A stretch of DNA of 64,000 bases from Rhodohalobacter sp. 614A (GTDB lineage: Bacteria; Bacteroidota; Rhodothermia; Balneolales; Balneolaceae): contig NZ_JAKEDS010000001.1 of NCBI RefSeq assembly GCF_021462415.1, forward strand, positions 840,273 through 904,272, read 5' to 3'. The notes under the pieces were generated by a model. It searched no databases. It saw only the letters and a list, made by a program, of their open reading frames with translations, and was not told the origin of the DNA. This document shows positions 18,798-27,370 of the stretch, piece by piece. A program made the position numbers and the translations under genes. Within the stretch, counting starts at the first letter, position 1; each line of letters opens with the position of its first letter.

Positions 18798-19194
18798 TTT
18801 TTATAAACCAATTGAAATGATTCTTAATTTGTGAGTGGTATAATATTTGATCTTCAATCTGTTCTTGTAATGAGTTTAGATGAGTAATGTTCACATTTGC
18901 CCTTTTGATATTTTTCTCATTCTGCTCTGTGAACAGTAAAGATCTTGCTTTTTTTAATTCATTAATTCCTTGTTGAAAAGTTAAACCCTGCATAAAAATG
19001 TGCTGACTTGCGTGATGTTCCTTCACATATTTTTCTAATTCGACAATGAGTTCGTTATTAACTTTTCTCCCAAGTTTAAATGTTTCTAAAAGACGATTCT
19101 TTGTTTCCTCTGGTTCAATGACATATTTCTGCAAATATGTAAAGAAGGCTACCAAAGAACCTATAATCGTAAAAAAGAGCAGCGTAGTTTCCAT
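18790..19194 (-). CDS. Hypothetical membrane-anchored coiled-coil protein
   Basis: 134 residues. The first ~22 residues are hydrophobic (TLLFFTIIGSLVAFFTYLQ) and would form a single membrane segment; the rest is charged and helical, likely coiled coil (NELKKARSLLFTEQNEKN). I recognise no family. It is upstream of and overlaps yfiT by 8 bases on the same strand. Base composition is more AT-rich than its neighbours, which could mean recent arrival. Confidence 0.6.
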   Translation of the reverse strand: METTLLFFTIIGSLVAFFTYLQKYVIEPEETKNRLLETFKLGRKVNNELIVELEKYVKEHHASQHIFMQGLTFQQGINELKKARSLLFTEQNEKNIKRANVNITHLNSLQEQIEDQILYHSQIKNHFNWFIKNE

Positions 19195-19233
19195 CCCATA
19201 TGATTTAATCCACCAATCGAATTTGTAAAATAG

Positions 19234-20160
19234 CTACCAAATTCCAAAATGCTTCAAAACCCGCATGGCTCTCAGCGTATTCCATCGGCCGGGTTTGCCG
19301 GCTTGGTCCATCGTAAAGTGAGTGAGGCCGGAATATTCCGCGTATTGATTCCACGTTCCGTCTTTGTTCTGTTTTTTCAGGAGTATGTCGATTGCCGGCT
19401 GCATTCGGTCATCCCATTCGGCTCCGGAATACCGGAAGTAGTCGAGGGCTTTCAAAATGTCATATTTCCATCGCGGCGGATAGGGAAATTTCAGGAAACC
19501 CTGTTTGATGATCTCTCCGGTTCGGTCAGATATAAAAAGTTGGTGCATCAGGATAAACTCCTCGGCCGATTTTCGCGCTTTTTTCAGTTCATCAGACCGA
19601 TACAAATAGCCATTCTTTTCATACTCGAAAAATCCTTCTGCAACTGAAAGCGTGGAATGCAGCGAACTGTGTTTTGCACCCGACCGGTTAAACTGACAAT
19701 TGAATCCGCCATCCGGCAGAGTCTGATCCAGAATAAAATCAATAACCGATTTCAAATCCTCTTCATCCGCACCAAAAAAAGCCGCACAATTCAGCATCAT
19801 TCCGTTCATGCAAACATCACTCTCTTTGATATGTCCCGATGGATTGATTCCGCCGTCCGAACCTTTTTCATTCTTTAGAATCATGTCTATTGTTTCTCGT
19901 ACGAGTGGATGTTCAGCCGGAAACCACATGTTTCTCAAATCAAGAATAGAATAATGCGAGGAAATCCATTTGGGTGAATAATAGCCCTTGCCCCAGTGTT
20001 TGTTCGGTTTTCTTTTTGATAAGATCTCCGCTCCCCAGCCTTCAGTTGCAATTCGTTTTCTCAAGTCATCACGTTCTTCAAAAAGCAGGTCCCGATGCAC
20101 CTGGTATTGAATGGAAACATCTCCGTTTAGCAGCCACTTGATTCTCTCATCGGTTTTCAT
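19234..20160 (-). CDS. Squalene-cyclase-like alpha/alpha-toroid protein, hypothetical
   Basis: 308 residues. Repeated motifs of the prenyltransferase/squalene-oxidase type appear: GSDGGINPSGHI near residue 100, LPDGGFNCQFNRSGAKHSS near 150 and NKDGTWNQYAEYSG near 275, consistent with an alpha/alpha toroid. The DCTAE or DxDD catalytic motif of true terpene cyclases is not visible, so cyclase activity is unlikely. No signal peptide is seen. It is 39 bases upstream of the small membrane gene on the same strand. Function is unknown. Confidence 0.7.
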   Translation of the reverse strand: MKTDERIKWLLNGDVSIQYQVHRDLLFEERDDLRKRIATEGWGAEILSKRKPNKHWGKGYYSPKWISSHYSILDLRNMWFPAEHPLVRETIDMILKNEKGSDGGINPSGHIKESDVCMNGMMLNCAAFFGADEEDLKSVIDFILDQTLPDGGFNCQFNRSGAKHSSLHSTLSVAEGFFEYEKNGYLYRSDELKKARKSAEEFILMHQLFISDRTGEIIKQGFLKFPYPPRWKYDILKALDYFRYSGAEWDDRMQPAIDILLKKQNKDGTWNQYAEYSGLTHFTMDQAGKPGRWNTLRAMRVLKHFGIW

Positions 20161-20365
20161 ACCAAGCCATGTACTTTATCTTTTTCTTTCGTTTAAAAAA
20201 CACATCACTTCTACACTTTAATATAGATTCACCTATAAAATCGTGCAAAACCACCTTTCATTTCTTCTGAAGGCCGATTTGAAAATTCAGTTAATTTTTT
20301 GGATTCAAGAGGTTACATTGGGTAGTCTCTCTTCAATAACCTCAATGTACCATAATTCTGAACCA

Positions 20366-23300
20366 ATGATTTTTCCTTATTTATTTTCCAGTCATAACAG
20401 AGGGTTTTTACTTTTCATTAGTTTTTTCATTATCACATCTTTTTTCATCAGTTGTTCAGGAGAAGAAGAAAATGCCGGGCCGGTCAGTTTCGATCCGCAG
20501 GAGATTCGCATTGAAGGCGATCAGGCGGCCACTGAAGCCAGCGAAGTCACTCAAAATATCCAGGCAGTGCCGGCCGACGGATTGGAACTTTCGCTTTGGG
20601 CCTCCAATAAATTATTGGGCGATCCCATTGCCATCCATATGGACAACCAGGGACGGGCACTTATTACCGTGACCGACCGAAGCGGCAACTCGGAATTTGA
20701 TATTCGCGGAGTAGATGACAGCTGGCGAATTGAATCCATGAAATGGGAAACCCTTCAAGACAGGCGTGAATTTCTCCATACGGAACTGGCACCGGAAAAA
20801 AGCGAACAGAATACGTGGATTCCGGACAGAAACGAAGATGGTTCGCACGACTGGCGAGACCTGGCTGTCATTAAGGAAGAAGTCTGGAGAATTGAAGATA
20901 CCTCAAATGACGGCGTGGCCGACTATGCACAGCTTTTTATTCAGGATTTTAATACCGAAGTAACCGATGTTGCCGGTGCAGTCGTTGAATATAATGATGA
21001 TGTGTTTGTAGGAGTAGGCCCCGATCTGTGGCGAATCCGGGATACAGATAATGACGGTATGGCCAACACGAAAGAGTCTATCAGCCACGGTTACAATGTT
21101 CACATAGGTTTTAGCGGTCATGGCATGTCGGGTTTGACGGTAGGGCCGGACGGCAGAATCTACTGGGGAATCGGGGATATGGGATTTAATGTGGTAGACA
21201 AAGAAGGCATTCGATGGTATTCTCCGAACCAGGGCGCAATCCTGCGGTCTGATCCGGACGGAAGTAATTTTGAAGTCTTTGCATCAGGAGTCAGAAATAC
21301 CCACGAATTTGATTTCGACAAATACGGCAATCTCATTTCTGTAGATAACGACGGCGATCACCCCGGGGAAGAGGAGCGGCTGGTTTACCTCATTAATGGT
21401 TCAGACAGCGGCTGGCGAATCAACTGGCAGTTCGGGAAATACGGCGATCCAAAAAACAACGAATACAAAGTGTGGATGGATGAAGAATACTTCAAACCAC
21501 GATTCGAAAACCAGGCGGCTCACATTTTACCGCCCATTGCCAATTATCATGCAGGCCCGGCCGGATTTGCCTATAATCCCGGCACGGCTTTAAGCGAAGA
21601 ATGGCAGGAGCATTTCTTTGTGATGTCCTTTCGCGGATCCATAGCTAATTCACCTATTTATGCGTTTACTCTAAACCAAAAAGGAGCCGGGTTTGAACTC
21701 GAAACCGACCAGGAAGTGCTAACCGGAATTCTGGCCGTTGGCCTCGACTTTGGTCCCGATGGTGCACTTTATATGACCGATTGGATTGAAGGCTGGGGAC
21801 AAAATGAAGAAGGCAGAATCTGGAAACTCGATGCTGCCGGTCAGTCAAATTCCGCAATCCGAAGAGAGGTGAAAGATCTGTTGGCGGAAGATTTTGGTGA
21901 GAAAAACGAGAACGAATTGTCATCACTATTGGAGCACGAAGATATGAGAATTCGCCAGAAAGCACAGTTTGAATTGGTCAGCCGAAAGGCAAATGATGTA
22001 TTGCTTTCCACAATCGAAAACAGTTCCAGCCAACTGGCCCGAATTCATGGAGTTTGGGGATTGGCTCAACTTGGCCGGGAGAATACAGATGCGGTTGAAC
22101 CATTAATTGAGTTTTTGGACGATGAAGATTCTGAAATCCGGGCGCAATCCGCAAAAATGCTCGGAGATGTTCGGTACGAGCCGGCTGCTGAACATATTAT
22201 TCCACTTTTATCTGATGAAGGTGCACGGACGCAGCTTTTCGCTGCGGAAGCCCTTGGAAGAATCGGTTATGAAAACGCCGTTAATCCAATTGTTGAAATG
22301 CTGGAAGCCAATAATGACGAGGATGTTTACTTGCGCCATGCCGGAGCAATTGCATTGGCTCGAATTGGGAATGGCGAGGCCGTCACCAACCTGGCCGATC
22401 ATCCGTCTCGTGCCGTTCGAATTGCTGCGGTCGTTGCTCTGAAACGAATGGGCGAGGCCGGTATCATCGAATTCCTGGATGACGAGGATGAGTATATCGT
22501 CACCAATGCGGCGCGGGCAATTTCAGATGATCAGTACATCGAAGAAGCGATCCCGGAACTCGCCAAACTTTTGGACAATCCACGATTTACAAATGAACCT
22601 CTCATTCGCAGGGTCATCAACGCCAATCTTTACAGCGGAACAGCAGAGGATGCCGAACGACTTGCTCAATTCTCTCTGAGTGAAACCATTCCTGTTGAAT
22701 TAAGAATGGAAGCCCTCAATACATTGGAATACTGGGATAATCCGTCCATTTTTGATCGCGTAACCGGACGACATCGCGGCCAAATTTCCAACAATCTGAA
22801 TGATGCACAGGAAGCCATCGCCGGAGTAATGGAAACGCATCTCTCATCAACCAATGAAAATCTGAAATTAGCTGCATTAAATGCCATTGGAAATCTTGAA
22901 ATGCCAAATGCGGCTCCTCAAGTTTTAACCCTCGCTCAGAAGGATCCTTCTGCTGAAATTCGAAGCACAGCCCTCCATACACTTTCTGATTTGAATTATG
23001 ATGAAATGGACGAAGTACTCGCCTCCACCATTGAAGATTCAAACCTTGATGTTCGAATGAAAGCACTGGCTCTTTTGGTGGATTCAAACCTGTCCGTCGA
23101 AACAAAAGTCGCTCTCTTTACAACTGTAATTAAAGGAGGATCTGTTGATGAAAAGAAAGCGGCTTATGATGCCTTATCCCGTTTGGATAGCCCTGCCGCC
23201 GAAGAGCTTCTTTTGGGAGAGATGAATGAACTTATGAATGGAGACCTGAATCGGGAAATTCAACTCGATTTGATTTTGGCCATAGAAAATAGTGGCTCAA

Positions 23301-23800
23301 CAGATCTGCAGCAGGCGCTTGATGAGTATAATAATCAAAAACCACAAGGTGAGATGGCGCAATATCGAGAATCTCTTTATGGTGGAAATGCGGAAAACGG
23401 AGCACAAATATTCTATTCGGATGTTTCTGCCCAGTGCACTCGTTGCCATATGGTAAGAAATTTTGGCGCTGAAGTTGGACCTGATCTGACAACAGTAGGA
23501 GACAGGCTAAACCGCAATGAGCTTTTGCTTTCTATTATTGATCCCTCGGCCCAACCTTCCGCCGGATATTCACCCGTGACTGTAACAAAGACAAACGGTG
23601 AATCTGTCAGTGGTGTATTTCATAGTGAAACAGACACCCAATTAACTTTGACGGTTCGGGGCCAACAGATGAATATTCCCAAATCTGAGATTTCCGAAAC
23701 ACAACTGGCGCCATCCGCCATGCTGGATATGAGTGATCGCCTGACCAAAAGCCAAATCCGGGATTTGGTTGAATTTCTTACAACCCTTCACGAAGAATAA
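20366..23800 (+). CDS. Large lipoprotein: beta-propeller, HEAT repeats and C-terminal cytochrome c (PVC-type)
   Basis: 1144 residues from ATG 20366; GTG 20243 and ATG 20345 are alternatives but lengthen the stretch before the signal peptide. A signal peptide ends in a lipobox (SFFISC). Domains in order: Asp-rich loops like EF-hand/thrombospondin-3 motifs (DRNEDGSHDWRD, DTSNDGVADYA, DTDNDGMANT), a sorbosone-dehydrogenase-like six-bladed propeller to ~residue 450, HEAT repeats to ~950, and a cytochrome c domain with heme motif CTRCH near residue 1025. The fold matches the PVC-type putative membrane-bound dehydrogenases. It probably oxidises a sugar or alcohol in the periplasm and passes electrons through its own heme; the substrate is unknown. 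Confidence 0.88.
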   Translation: MIFPYLFSSHNRGFLLFISFFIITSFFISCSGEEENAGPVSFDPQEIRIEGDQAATEASEVTQNIQAVPADGLELSLWASNKLLGDPIAIHMDNQGRALITVTDRSGNSEFDIRGVDDSWRIESMKWETLQDRREFLHTELAPEKSEQNTWIPDRNEDGSHDWRDLAVIKEEVWRIEDTSNDGVADYAQLFIQDFNTEVTDVAGAVVEYNDDVFVGVGPDLWRIRDTDNDGMANTKESISHGYNVHIGFSGHGMSGLTVGPDGRIYWGIGDMGFNVVDKEGIRWYSPNQGAILRSDPDGSNFEVFASGVRNTHEFDFDKYGNLISVDNDGDHPGEEERLVYLINGSDSGWRINWQFGKYGDPKNNEYKVWMDEEYFKPRFENQAAHILPPIANYHAGPAGFAYNPGTALSEEWQEHFFVMSFRGSIANSPIYAFTLNQKGAGFELETDQEVLTGILAVGLDFGPDGALYMTDWIEGWGQNEEGRIWKLDAAGQSNSAIRREVKDLLAEDFGEKNENELSSLLEHEDMRIRQKAQFELVSRKANDVLLSTIENSSSQLARIHGVWGLAQLGRENTDAVEPLIEFLDDEDSEIRAQSAKMLGDVRYEPAAEHIIPLLSDEGARTQLFAAEALGRIGYENAVNPIVEMLEANNDEDVYLRHAGAIALARIGNGEAVTNLADHPSRAVRIAAVVALKRMGEAGIIEFLDDEDEYIVTNAARAISDDQYIEEAIPELAKLLDNPRFTNEPLIRRVINANLYSGTAEDAERLAQFSLSETIPVELRMEALNTLEYWDNPSIFDRVTGRHRGQISNNLNDAQEAIAGVMETHLSSTNENLKLAALNAIGNLEMPNAAPQVLTLAQKDPSAEIRSTALHTLSDLNYDEMDEVLASTIEDSNLDVRMKALALLVDSNLSVETKVALFTTVIKGGSVDEKKAAYDALSRLDSPAAEELLLGEMNELMNGDLNREIQLDLILAIENSGSTDLQQALDEYNNQKPQGEMAQYRESLYGGNAENGAQIFYSDVSAQCTRCHMVRNFGAEVGPDLTTVGDRLNRNELLLSIIDPSAQPSAGYSPVTVTKTNGESVSGVFHSETDTQLTLTVRGQQMNIPKSEISETQLAPSAMLDMSDRLTKSQIRDLVEFLTTLHEE

Positions 23801-23804
23801 AAGA

Positions 23805-23835
23805 ACTCCCCGGCCGAATTCAATCGGTGGGGAGT
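23805..23835 (+). terminator. Strong hairpin after the propeller/cytochrome gene
   Basis: ACTCCCC pairs with GGGGAGT and an inner GCCGA with TCGGT, giving about 12 pairs, only five bases past the stop codon. It lacks a T tract. A second perfect CGGCTG/CAGCCG hairpin lies at 23845-23856. Confidence 0.55.
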
Positions 23836-23882
23836 AGGTCATTTCGGCTGAACAGCCGAGGCATCTTTGATTATCTTATAAT

Positions 23883-23939
23883 GTCATTGCGAGGGAATGT
23901 AACAACTGCGGCAATCTCCTAACTCTGGTTTCTTCGCAA
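23883..23939. repeat. Interspersed palindromic repeat, family A (partial copy)
   Basis: Starts GTCATTGCGAG, contains GGCAATCTCC and ends near TCTTCGCAA. It matches the other family A copies at 27122, 27245, 41986 and 43683 but lacks the closing GAC. Confidence 0.65.
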
Positions 23940-23973
23940 CAACCACTTTTCCGGGCATTCTTTTAAATCTTGC

Positions 23974-24699
23974 TTACCCTTTTCGTTTTCGCAGGTACAC
24001 ATCACCGCTAATAGATTCCAGCCGAAGCATGGGGCCGCCGCTTCCAATCTCTCCGCGAAGTTCATATCCCACATGAGGAAAAAACTCCTGGCGATTTTTA
24101 AAGCTCAGGTTTTCAAGATCGCTGTACGCTTCACCGGTAATTGTTTTGAGGGATATATCCGCACCGTTTCTGTCAGGCCAGCTTAAATCCACGAAGCCGC
24201 TGATGGATTTAGCATCAATCGGCCCGTTGAGGTCATAAAGCTCCACATCAGCGGAAATTGTTTCCAGTTGCAAATCGCTGTTTCGGGGCACATACAATTC
24301 AAATGTAATATTGCTGCAAACCACTTTATGTTTTTTGCCATCATTCCACGAGTAGGAACCATAGCTTCTGTCCGGGCAATCTTCTGCCCGGCCATCTTCC
24401 AGTTTATCTTTATCAAAATCTGTATCAATGCGGATTCCACTGTTGCCGTCGGAGTAATTTGCAACAAATGCATCATTCAGCTTGCCGCTATTAACTTCTA
24501 CTACCGCACGAAAAGATACTTCATTTCGGTCCCAGCCTTTTACAACAATACTATCACCAAATTTAAGATTCAGCCGAATCTTTTCTTCTGAATTGGCAGA
24601 GAATGTTTTTTCCACGATTCGCTGTTGAGCAAATATTTCCCCTGCCATCCATATACAACTCACAAAAACTGTAACGAGTAAAATCGCTGCCTTTTTCAT
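23974..24699 (-). CDS. Secreted DUF4097-like beta-solenoid protein
   Basis: 241 residues. A signal peptide ends at GEIFAQ, and the body is short beta repeats of the DUF4097/adhesin-like type (LQLETISADVELYDLNG, DAKSISGFVDLSWP, SLKTITGEAYSDLENL, LRLESISGDVYLRKRK). Two Cys (in DCPDRSY and VVCSN) could form a disulphide. It is the last gene of the minus-strand sigma/anti-sigma module. Its closest relative here by features is the 28775 gene, which also has a Cys-containing acidic insert before VPxN. Role inferred: periplasmic or surface effector or sensor under ECF control. Confidence 0.8.
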   Translation of the reverse strand: MKKAAILLVTVFVSCIWMAGEIFAQQRIVEKTFSANSEEKIRLNLKFGDSIVVKGWDRNEVSFRAVVEVNSGKLNDAFVANYSDGNSGIRIDTDFDKDKLEDGRAEDCPDRSYGSYSWNDGKKHKVVCSNITFELYVPRNSDLQLETISADVELYDLNGPIDAKSISGFVDLSWPDRNGADISLKTITGEAYSDLENLSFKNRQEFFPHVGYELRGEIGSGGPMLRLESISGDVYLRKRKG

Positions 24700-24717
24700 A
24701 TTCGTTCTCCTTTAGAG

Positions 24718-24750
24718 AAAAGCACAGATGGCTATTTGATCCGTGCTTTT
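24718..24750. terminator. Hairpin between the two minus-strand DUF4097 genes
   Basis: AAAAGCAC pairs with GTGCTTTT around a further short GAT/ATC pairing. On the minus strand the stem ends in TTTTCTC. It lies 15 bases past the stop of the 24765 gene, so it may reduce expression of the following gene. Confidence 0.55.
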
Positions 24751-24764
24751 CAGATTCATTTTCG

Positions 24765-25556
24765 TTACTTGCCTCTCAGGTAAATATCTCCACTCACCGA
24801 CTTCAGCCTTACCTCAACGCCCCCGCCATTCAGCGTTCCGTTGATTTGTCCACTGCCGCCGAGACGTGTCATGTTGGTATTATTTTCGCGGCCTTCCAGT
24901 GCAATATCCAGGTCTGTGTAAACCTCCCCCGAAATGGAACCCAGGTTAAAATTTGCGCTGGCGTTTGCAGGAAGGGTGATGTCAATAAATCCGCTCACAA
25001 GAGAAATTGACGTTGGATTTGCCTGGCTGAGTTGCGAAAAGTCAATTTCCACATCGCCGCTTACACTACTTGCCGTTACCGGTCCGGTAATATTTGATAA
25101 ATTGATATTCCCGGTTTTGGATTGAATTTCAATTTCTCCGCTGTGGTCGCTGATTTCAAAATCGCCACCGCCAAAATTTACCTGTTCAATCATCAGCCGA
25201 ACACGATTGGGAATCTTGACTCGGTATTCGCTGTCATCCCGTGACGCAGGAATAATTTTAAGGATTCCGTTTTCTTCTTCAACAGACAGGCCAATACCGG
25301 TGTTGTCTTCTGCAGAGTAGTAAAGTGCCCGTAAACCTTCCGCCCGTTCGGGTCTGCTGTTCTGTTCATAATCAAGATTTTCGATAACCAATTCGGAGCC
25401 ATCATATCCTTCGATAGACACATCACTCTGGCCCACGGAAAATTCCACTGTCATTTCCGCGGAGTTTCCCAGGTCGTATCTGTATTCCTGTGCATTCGCT
25501 TGTTGTACCAAAAACATCAACAATACAGTTGCAATAAGTTTGATTGATTTTTTCAT
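24765..25556 (-). CDS. Secreted DUF4097-like beta-solenoid protein
   Basis: 263 residues. A signal peptide ends at QQANAQ. The body has repeating short strands (EIEIQSKTGNINLSNITG, VTASSVSGDVEIDFS, ISLVSGFIDITLPANA, NFNLGSISGEVYTDLDI) and ends LKSVSGDIYLRGK. It closely parallels the 29894 protein: ITLPANA, GEVYTD, NGGG and GDIYLR/GDIYIR are shared at matching places. It follows the anti-sigma gene after 159 bases that carry a family C repeat. Likely periplasmic or cell-surface; exact function unknown. Confidence 0.82.
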   Translation of the reverse strand: MKKSIKLIATVLLMFLVQQANAQEYRYDLGNSAEMTVEFSVGQSDVSIEGYDGSELVIENLDYEQNSRPERAEGLRALYYSAEDNTGIGLSVEEENGILKIIPASRDDSEYRVKIPNRVRLMIEQVNFGGGDFEISDHSGEIEIQSKTGNINLSNITGPVTASSVSGDVEIDFSQLSQANPTSISLVSGFIDITLPANASANFNLGSISGEVYTDLDIALEGRENNTNMTRLGGSGQINGTLNGGGVEVRLKSVSGDIYLRGK

Positions 25557-25650
25557 GATTCTTCTATTAAGTGTTTGTGTTTTGAATTTGTTTTTTGCGA
25601 CCTGTCAGCGCCACGCCACGAATACCGTCCCGAACTCTGACAGAACATTG

Positions 25651-25708
25651 ATGGCGCAAGCATCCTGCTTGTGACACGTGTTAGCACAAGCGAGACGCTT
25701 GCGCTATC
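25651..25708. repeat. Interspersed palindromic repeat, family C
   Basis: Two hairpins face each other: GCGCAAGC-ATCCT-GCTTGTG and GCACAAGC-GAGAC-GCTTGCGC, joined by ACACGTGT. This is a type of dispersed GCAAGC element seen in many bacterial genomes. It lies between the anti-sigma and DUF4097 genes. Confidence 0.65.
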
Positions 25709-25715
25709 CATTTAT

Positions 25716-26555
25716 TTACACTTTCAACTCGGCGATACTGCTTTCTAATCTCTGTTTTACAACGTCCTGCGTTTCTGTCCGGAGAAGCATTTTCTGCATT
25801 TCATTGACGGCAGATTTTTGCTTCATCTCTACCAGCATATCAATGAGGGTGATCTGCATGAGCGGGTCATTTTGTTGCGTTAAAGAATTTGTCAGGGCTT
25901 TCCCAATTCTCGGTTCATTTCTGAATTTGAACAGGGCTTCAGCCGCAGCCATCCGCACATTTACATTTTGATCATTATTCATCGTATAGATCAGGATGTC
26001 GGTAATTTCTGCATCCAGTTGAGGATTGCTTTGTTGCAATCTTGAACTGGAGAAGACTGCTGAAATTCGTTCACTCGCCGAAGCATTCTGAACCGAACCG
26101 TACATCAAGGCATTTTTCATCTGGCTGATTTCTTCCTGCATCGCCGCCAGTTGTTGATCAGACGCTCCTTCTTGTTGGTTGAGCAGGAGCCCTGCGGTTA
26201 ATCCGGTTAATACCAGGATGATGGCGGCGGCGGCGCGAAGGGTCCAGGTTATGAACGTTGACCGAGTGGTCATCAACCGACGACCGGCTGATGCCGAACT
26301 CTCTTCCTCCCGACGTTTCGGGACAGGCTCCTCAAAGGGAGATTCATTTTCCTGCTCTTCAATTTTGGCGAAGGGATCAATATTCGTTTCGGCTTTTTCC
26401 AATGTGTTCATGTAAGAGAACTGGTCGGTATAGCTCTTCAGGTGCGCCGGAATCTCTTCCTGCCGAAAGAACTCGCGCAGTTCCTTTTCTTCTTCGAGGG
26501 AGGATTCTCCTTCGAAGTATTTATCAAGCAGTTGTTCAATTCTTTCGGTGTTCAT
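25716..26555 (-). CDS. Anti-sigma-type membrane protein with periplasmic HEAT repeats
   Basis: 279 residues. The N-terminal ~105 residues are cytoplasmic and acidic (LLDKYFEGESSLEEEKELREFF, like the start of many Bacteroidota anti-sigma factors). One membrane helix spans about 110-130 (AAAAIILVLTGLTAGLLL), then a short coiled coil (LAAMQEEISQMKNAL), then HEAT-like repeats (NVNVRMAAAEALFKF). No HxxxCxxC zinc motif is present. It overlaps the sigma gene upstream by 20 bases. By context it holds the sigma factor inactive and senses an envelope signal through its HEAT part; that role is inferred. Confidence 0.82.
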   Translation of the reverse strand: MNTERIEQLLDKYFEGESSLEEEKELREFFRQEEIPAHLKSYTDQFSYMNTLEKAETNIDPFAKIEEQENESPFEEPVPKRREEESSASAGRRLMTTRSTFITWTLRAAAAIILVLTGLTAGLLLNQQEGASDQQLAAMQEEISQMKNALMYGSVQNASASERISAVFSSSRLQQSNPQLDAEITDILIYTMNNDQNVNVRMAAAEALFKFRNEPRIGKALTNSLTQQNDPLMQITLIDMLVEMKQKSAVNEMQKMLLRTETQDVVKQRLESSIAELKV

Positions 26556-27060
26556 AATTCTGATGCTTTAAGTATTCTTCGCGTACGGTTTTTCGGGCCC
26601 GCGAAAGATTAACCCGGATGGTGTTGACGGTCAGTCCCGTCATGTCACTAATTTCTTCGTATTCATAATGCTCCACATCCCGCAGGTGAATGATGAGCTT
26701 TTGCTGCTCGGGCAGCGTTTCAAAAATGGTGTGGATCGTTTTCAGGCTTTCACTGAGTTCCGTTTCCTGCGCCGGATCGGGACTCCCGGAATGAAGCGTC
26801 AGCGTTTCCACCTCTTCATTATTCTGATTACGATGTTTGTAGGATCGCAATTTATCCAGGCAGAGATTTTTCGTCATTGTCATTCCCAATGCTTCCACAC
26901 TGTTATATTCTGATAACCGACTCCGCATATTCCACAACTTCAGGAACGCATCCTGTAGCGTATCTTCGGCTTCCTGGCGATTCCCAAGAAGCGAAAAAGC
27001 TACTCTGAAAAATTTGTCCCGCGAAGGCAGAACCAGGTTTTTAAATTCTTGCTTTGTCAT
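26536..27060 (-). CDS. ECF RNA polymerase sigma factor
   Basis: 174 residues with sigma-70 region 2 (FSLLGNRQEAEDTLQDAFLK, then LCLDKLRSYKHRN) and region 4 (LPEQQKLIIHLRDVEHYEYE, then MTGLTVNTIRVNLSRARK). Regions 1 and 3 are missing, as expected for ECF sigma factors. It is followed, with a 20-base overlap, by its probable anti-sigma gene. A TGTAAT-N16-CGTCTG element ends about 10 bases before its ATG and fits an autoregulated ECF promoter. Confidence 0.95.
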   Translation of the reverse strand: MTKQEFKNLVLPSRDKFFRVAFSLLGNRQEAEDTLQDAFLKLWNMRSRLSEYNSVEALGMTMTKNLCLDKLRSYKHRNQNNEEVETLTLHSGSPDPAQETELSESLKTIHTIFETLPEQQKLIIHLRDVEHYEYEEISDMTGLTVNTIRVNLSRARKTVREEYLKHQNYEHRKN

Positions 27061-27070
27061 TTCTGTTGAT

Positions 27071-27098
27071 CAGACGAGTGGAATAGAATTTCATTACA
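27071..27098 (-). promoter_or_regulatory. Putative ECF promoter of the minus-strand sigma gene
   Basis: Read on the minus strand: TGTAAT, 16 bases, CGTCTG, then 10 bases to the ATG at 27060. Both hexamers are one base different from the element upstream of the DUF5916 gene (30775-30802), and spacing is identical. The transcript leader would be very short. Confidence 0.5.
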
Positions 27099-27121
27099 GG
27101 AGAGTACGAAATTTTTTCTTA

Positions 27122-27217
27122 GTCATTGCGAGTGAGCCTGCGATCGCGGCAATCTCTTGGTCTTAATTAGGATTCGGAAATTGCCGCGTCGTCGCTTTCA
27201 CTCCTCCTCGCAATGAC
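27122..27217. repeat. Interspersed palindromic repeat, family A
   Basis: Begins GTCATTGCGAG and ends CGCAATGAC; inner GGCAATCTC is mirrored by GAAATTGCCGC. A complete copy in the divergent sigma intergenic region. Confidence 0.8.
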
Positions 27218-27244
27218 AGGAAGTGGTTTCATGGGATTAATTTT

Positions 27245-27323
27245 GTCATTGCGAGCAAAGCGAAGCAATCTCCAAACTATAGAGGCTGGATATTATTACA
27301 GATACACGCCCCTTCGCAATGAC
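27245..27323. repeat. Interspersed palindromic repeat, family A
   Basis: Begins GTCATTGCGAGC, contains GAAGCAATCTCC and ends TTCGCAATGAC. Second complete copy in tandem with 27122-27217, 27 bases apart. Confidence 0.8.
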
Positions 27324-27337
27324 TTTAAAATTTTTTC

Positions 27338-27366
27338 TGTAACCTTTCACTACAGCAACAGTGTAT
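27338..27366 (+). promoter_or_regulatory. Putative ECF promoter of the plus-strand sigma gene
   Basis: TGTAAC, 16 bases, AGTGTA, then a few bases to the ATG at 27371. The -35-like hexamer is identical to that at 30775; the -10-like hexamer matches CGTCTA at four of six positions. The proximity to the ATG implies an almost leaderless transcript or a start further downstream (two Met codons at ~27428). Confidence 0.35.
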
Positions 27367-27370
27367 CCTC

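Larger units (their letters stand above)
27061..27370. other. Divergent promoter region between two ECF sigma genes, filled with repeats
   Basis: 310 bases between divergent sigma-factor genes. Almost all of it is two complete family A palindromic repeats (27122-27217 and 27245-27323), with one ECF-like promoter element at each edge. No coding sequence is supported. Confidence 0.7.

Noticed and set aside
20243-20365. Longer N-terminus of the propeller/HEAT/cytochrome lipoprotein (GTG 20243 or ATG 20345)
   Set aside because: It puts up to 41 residues before the signal peptide, which starts near ATG 20366; the shorter form fits export.
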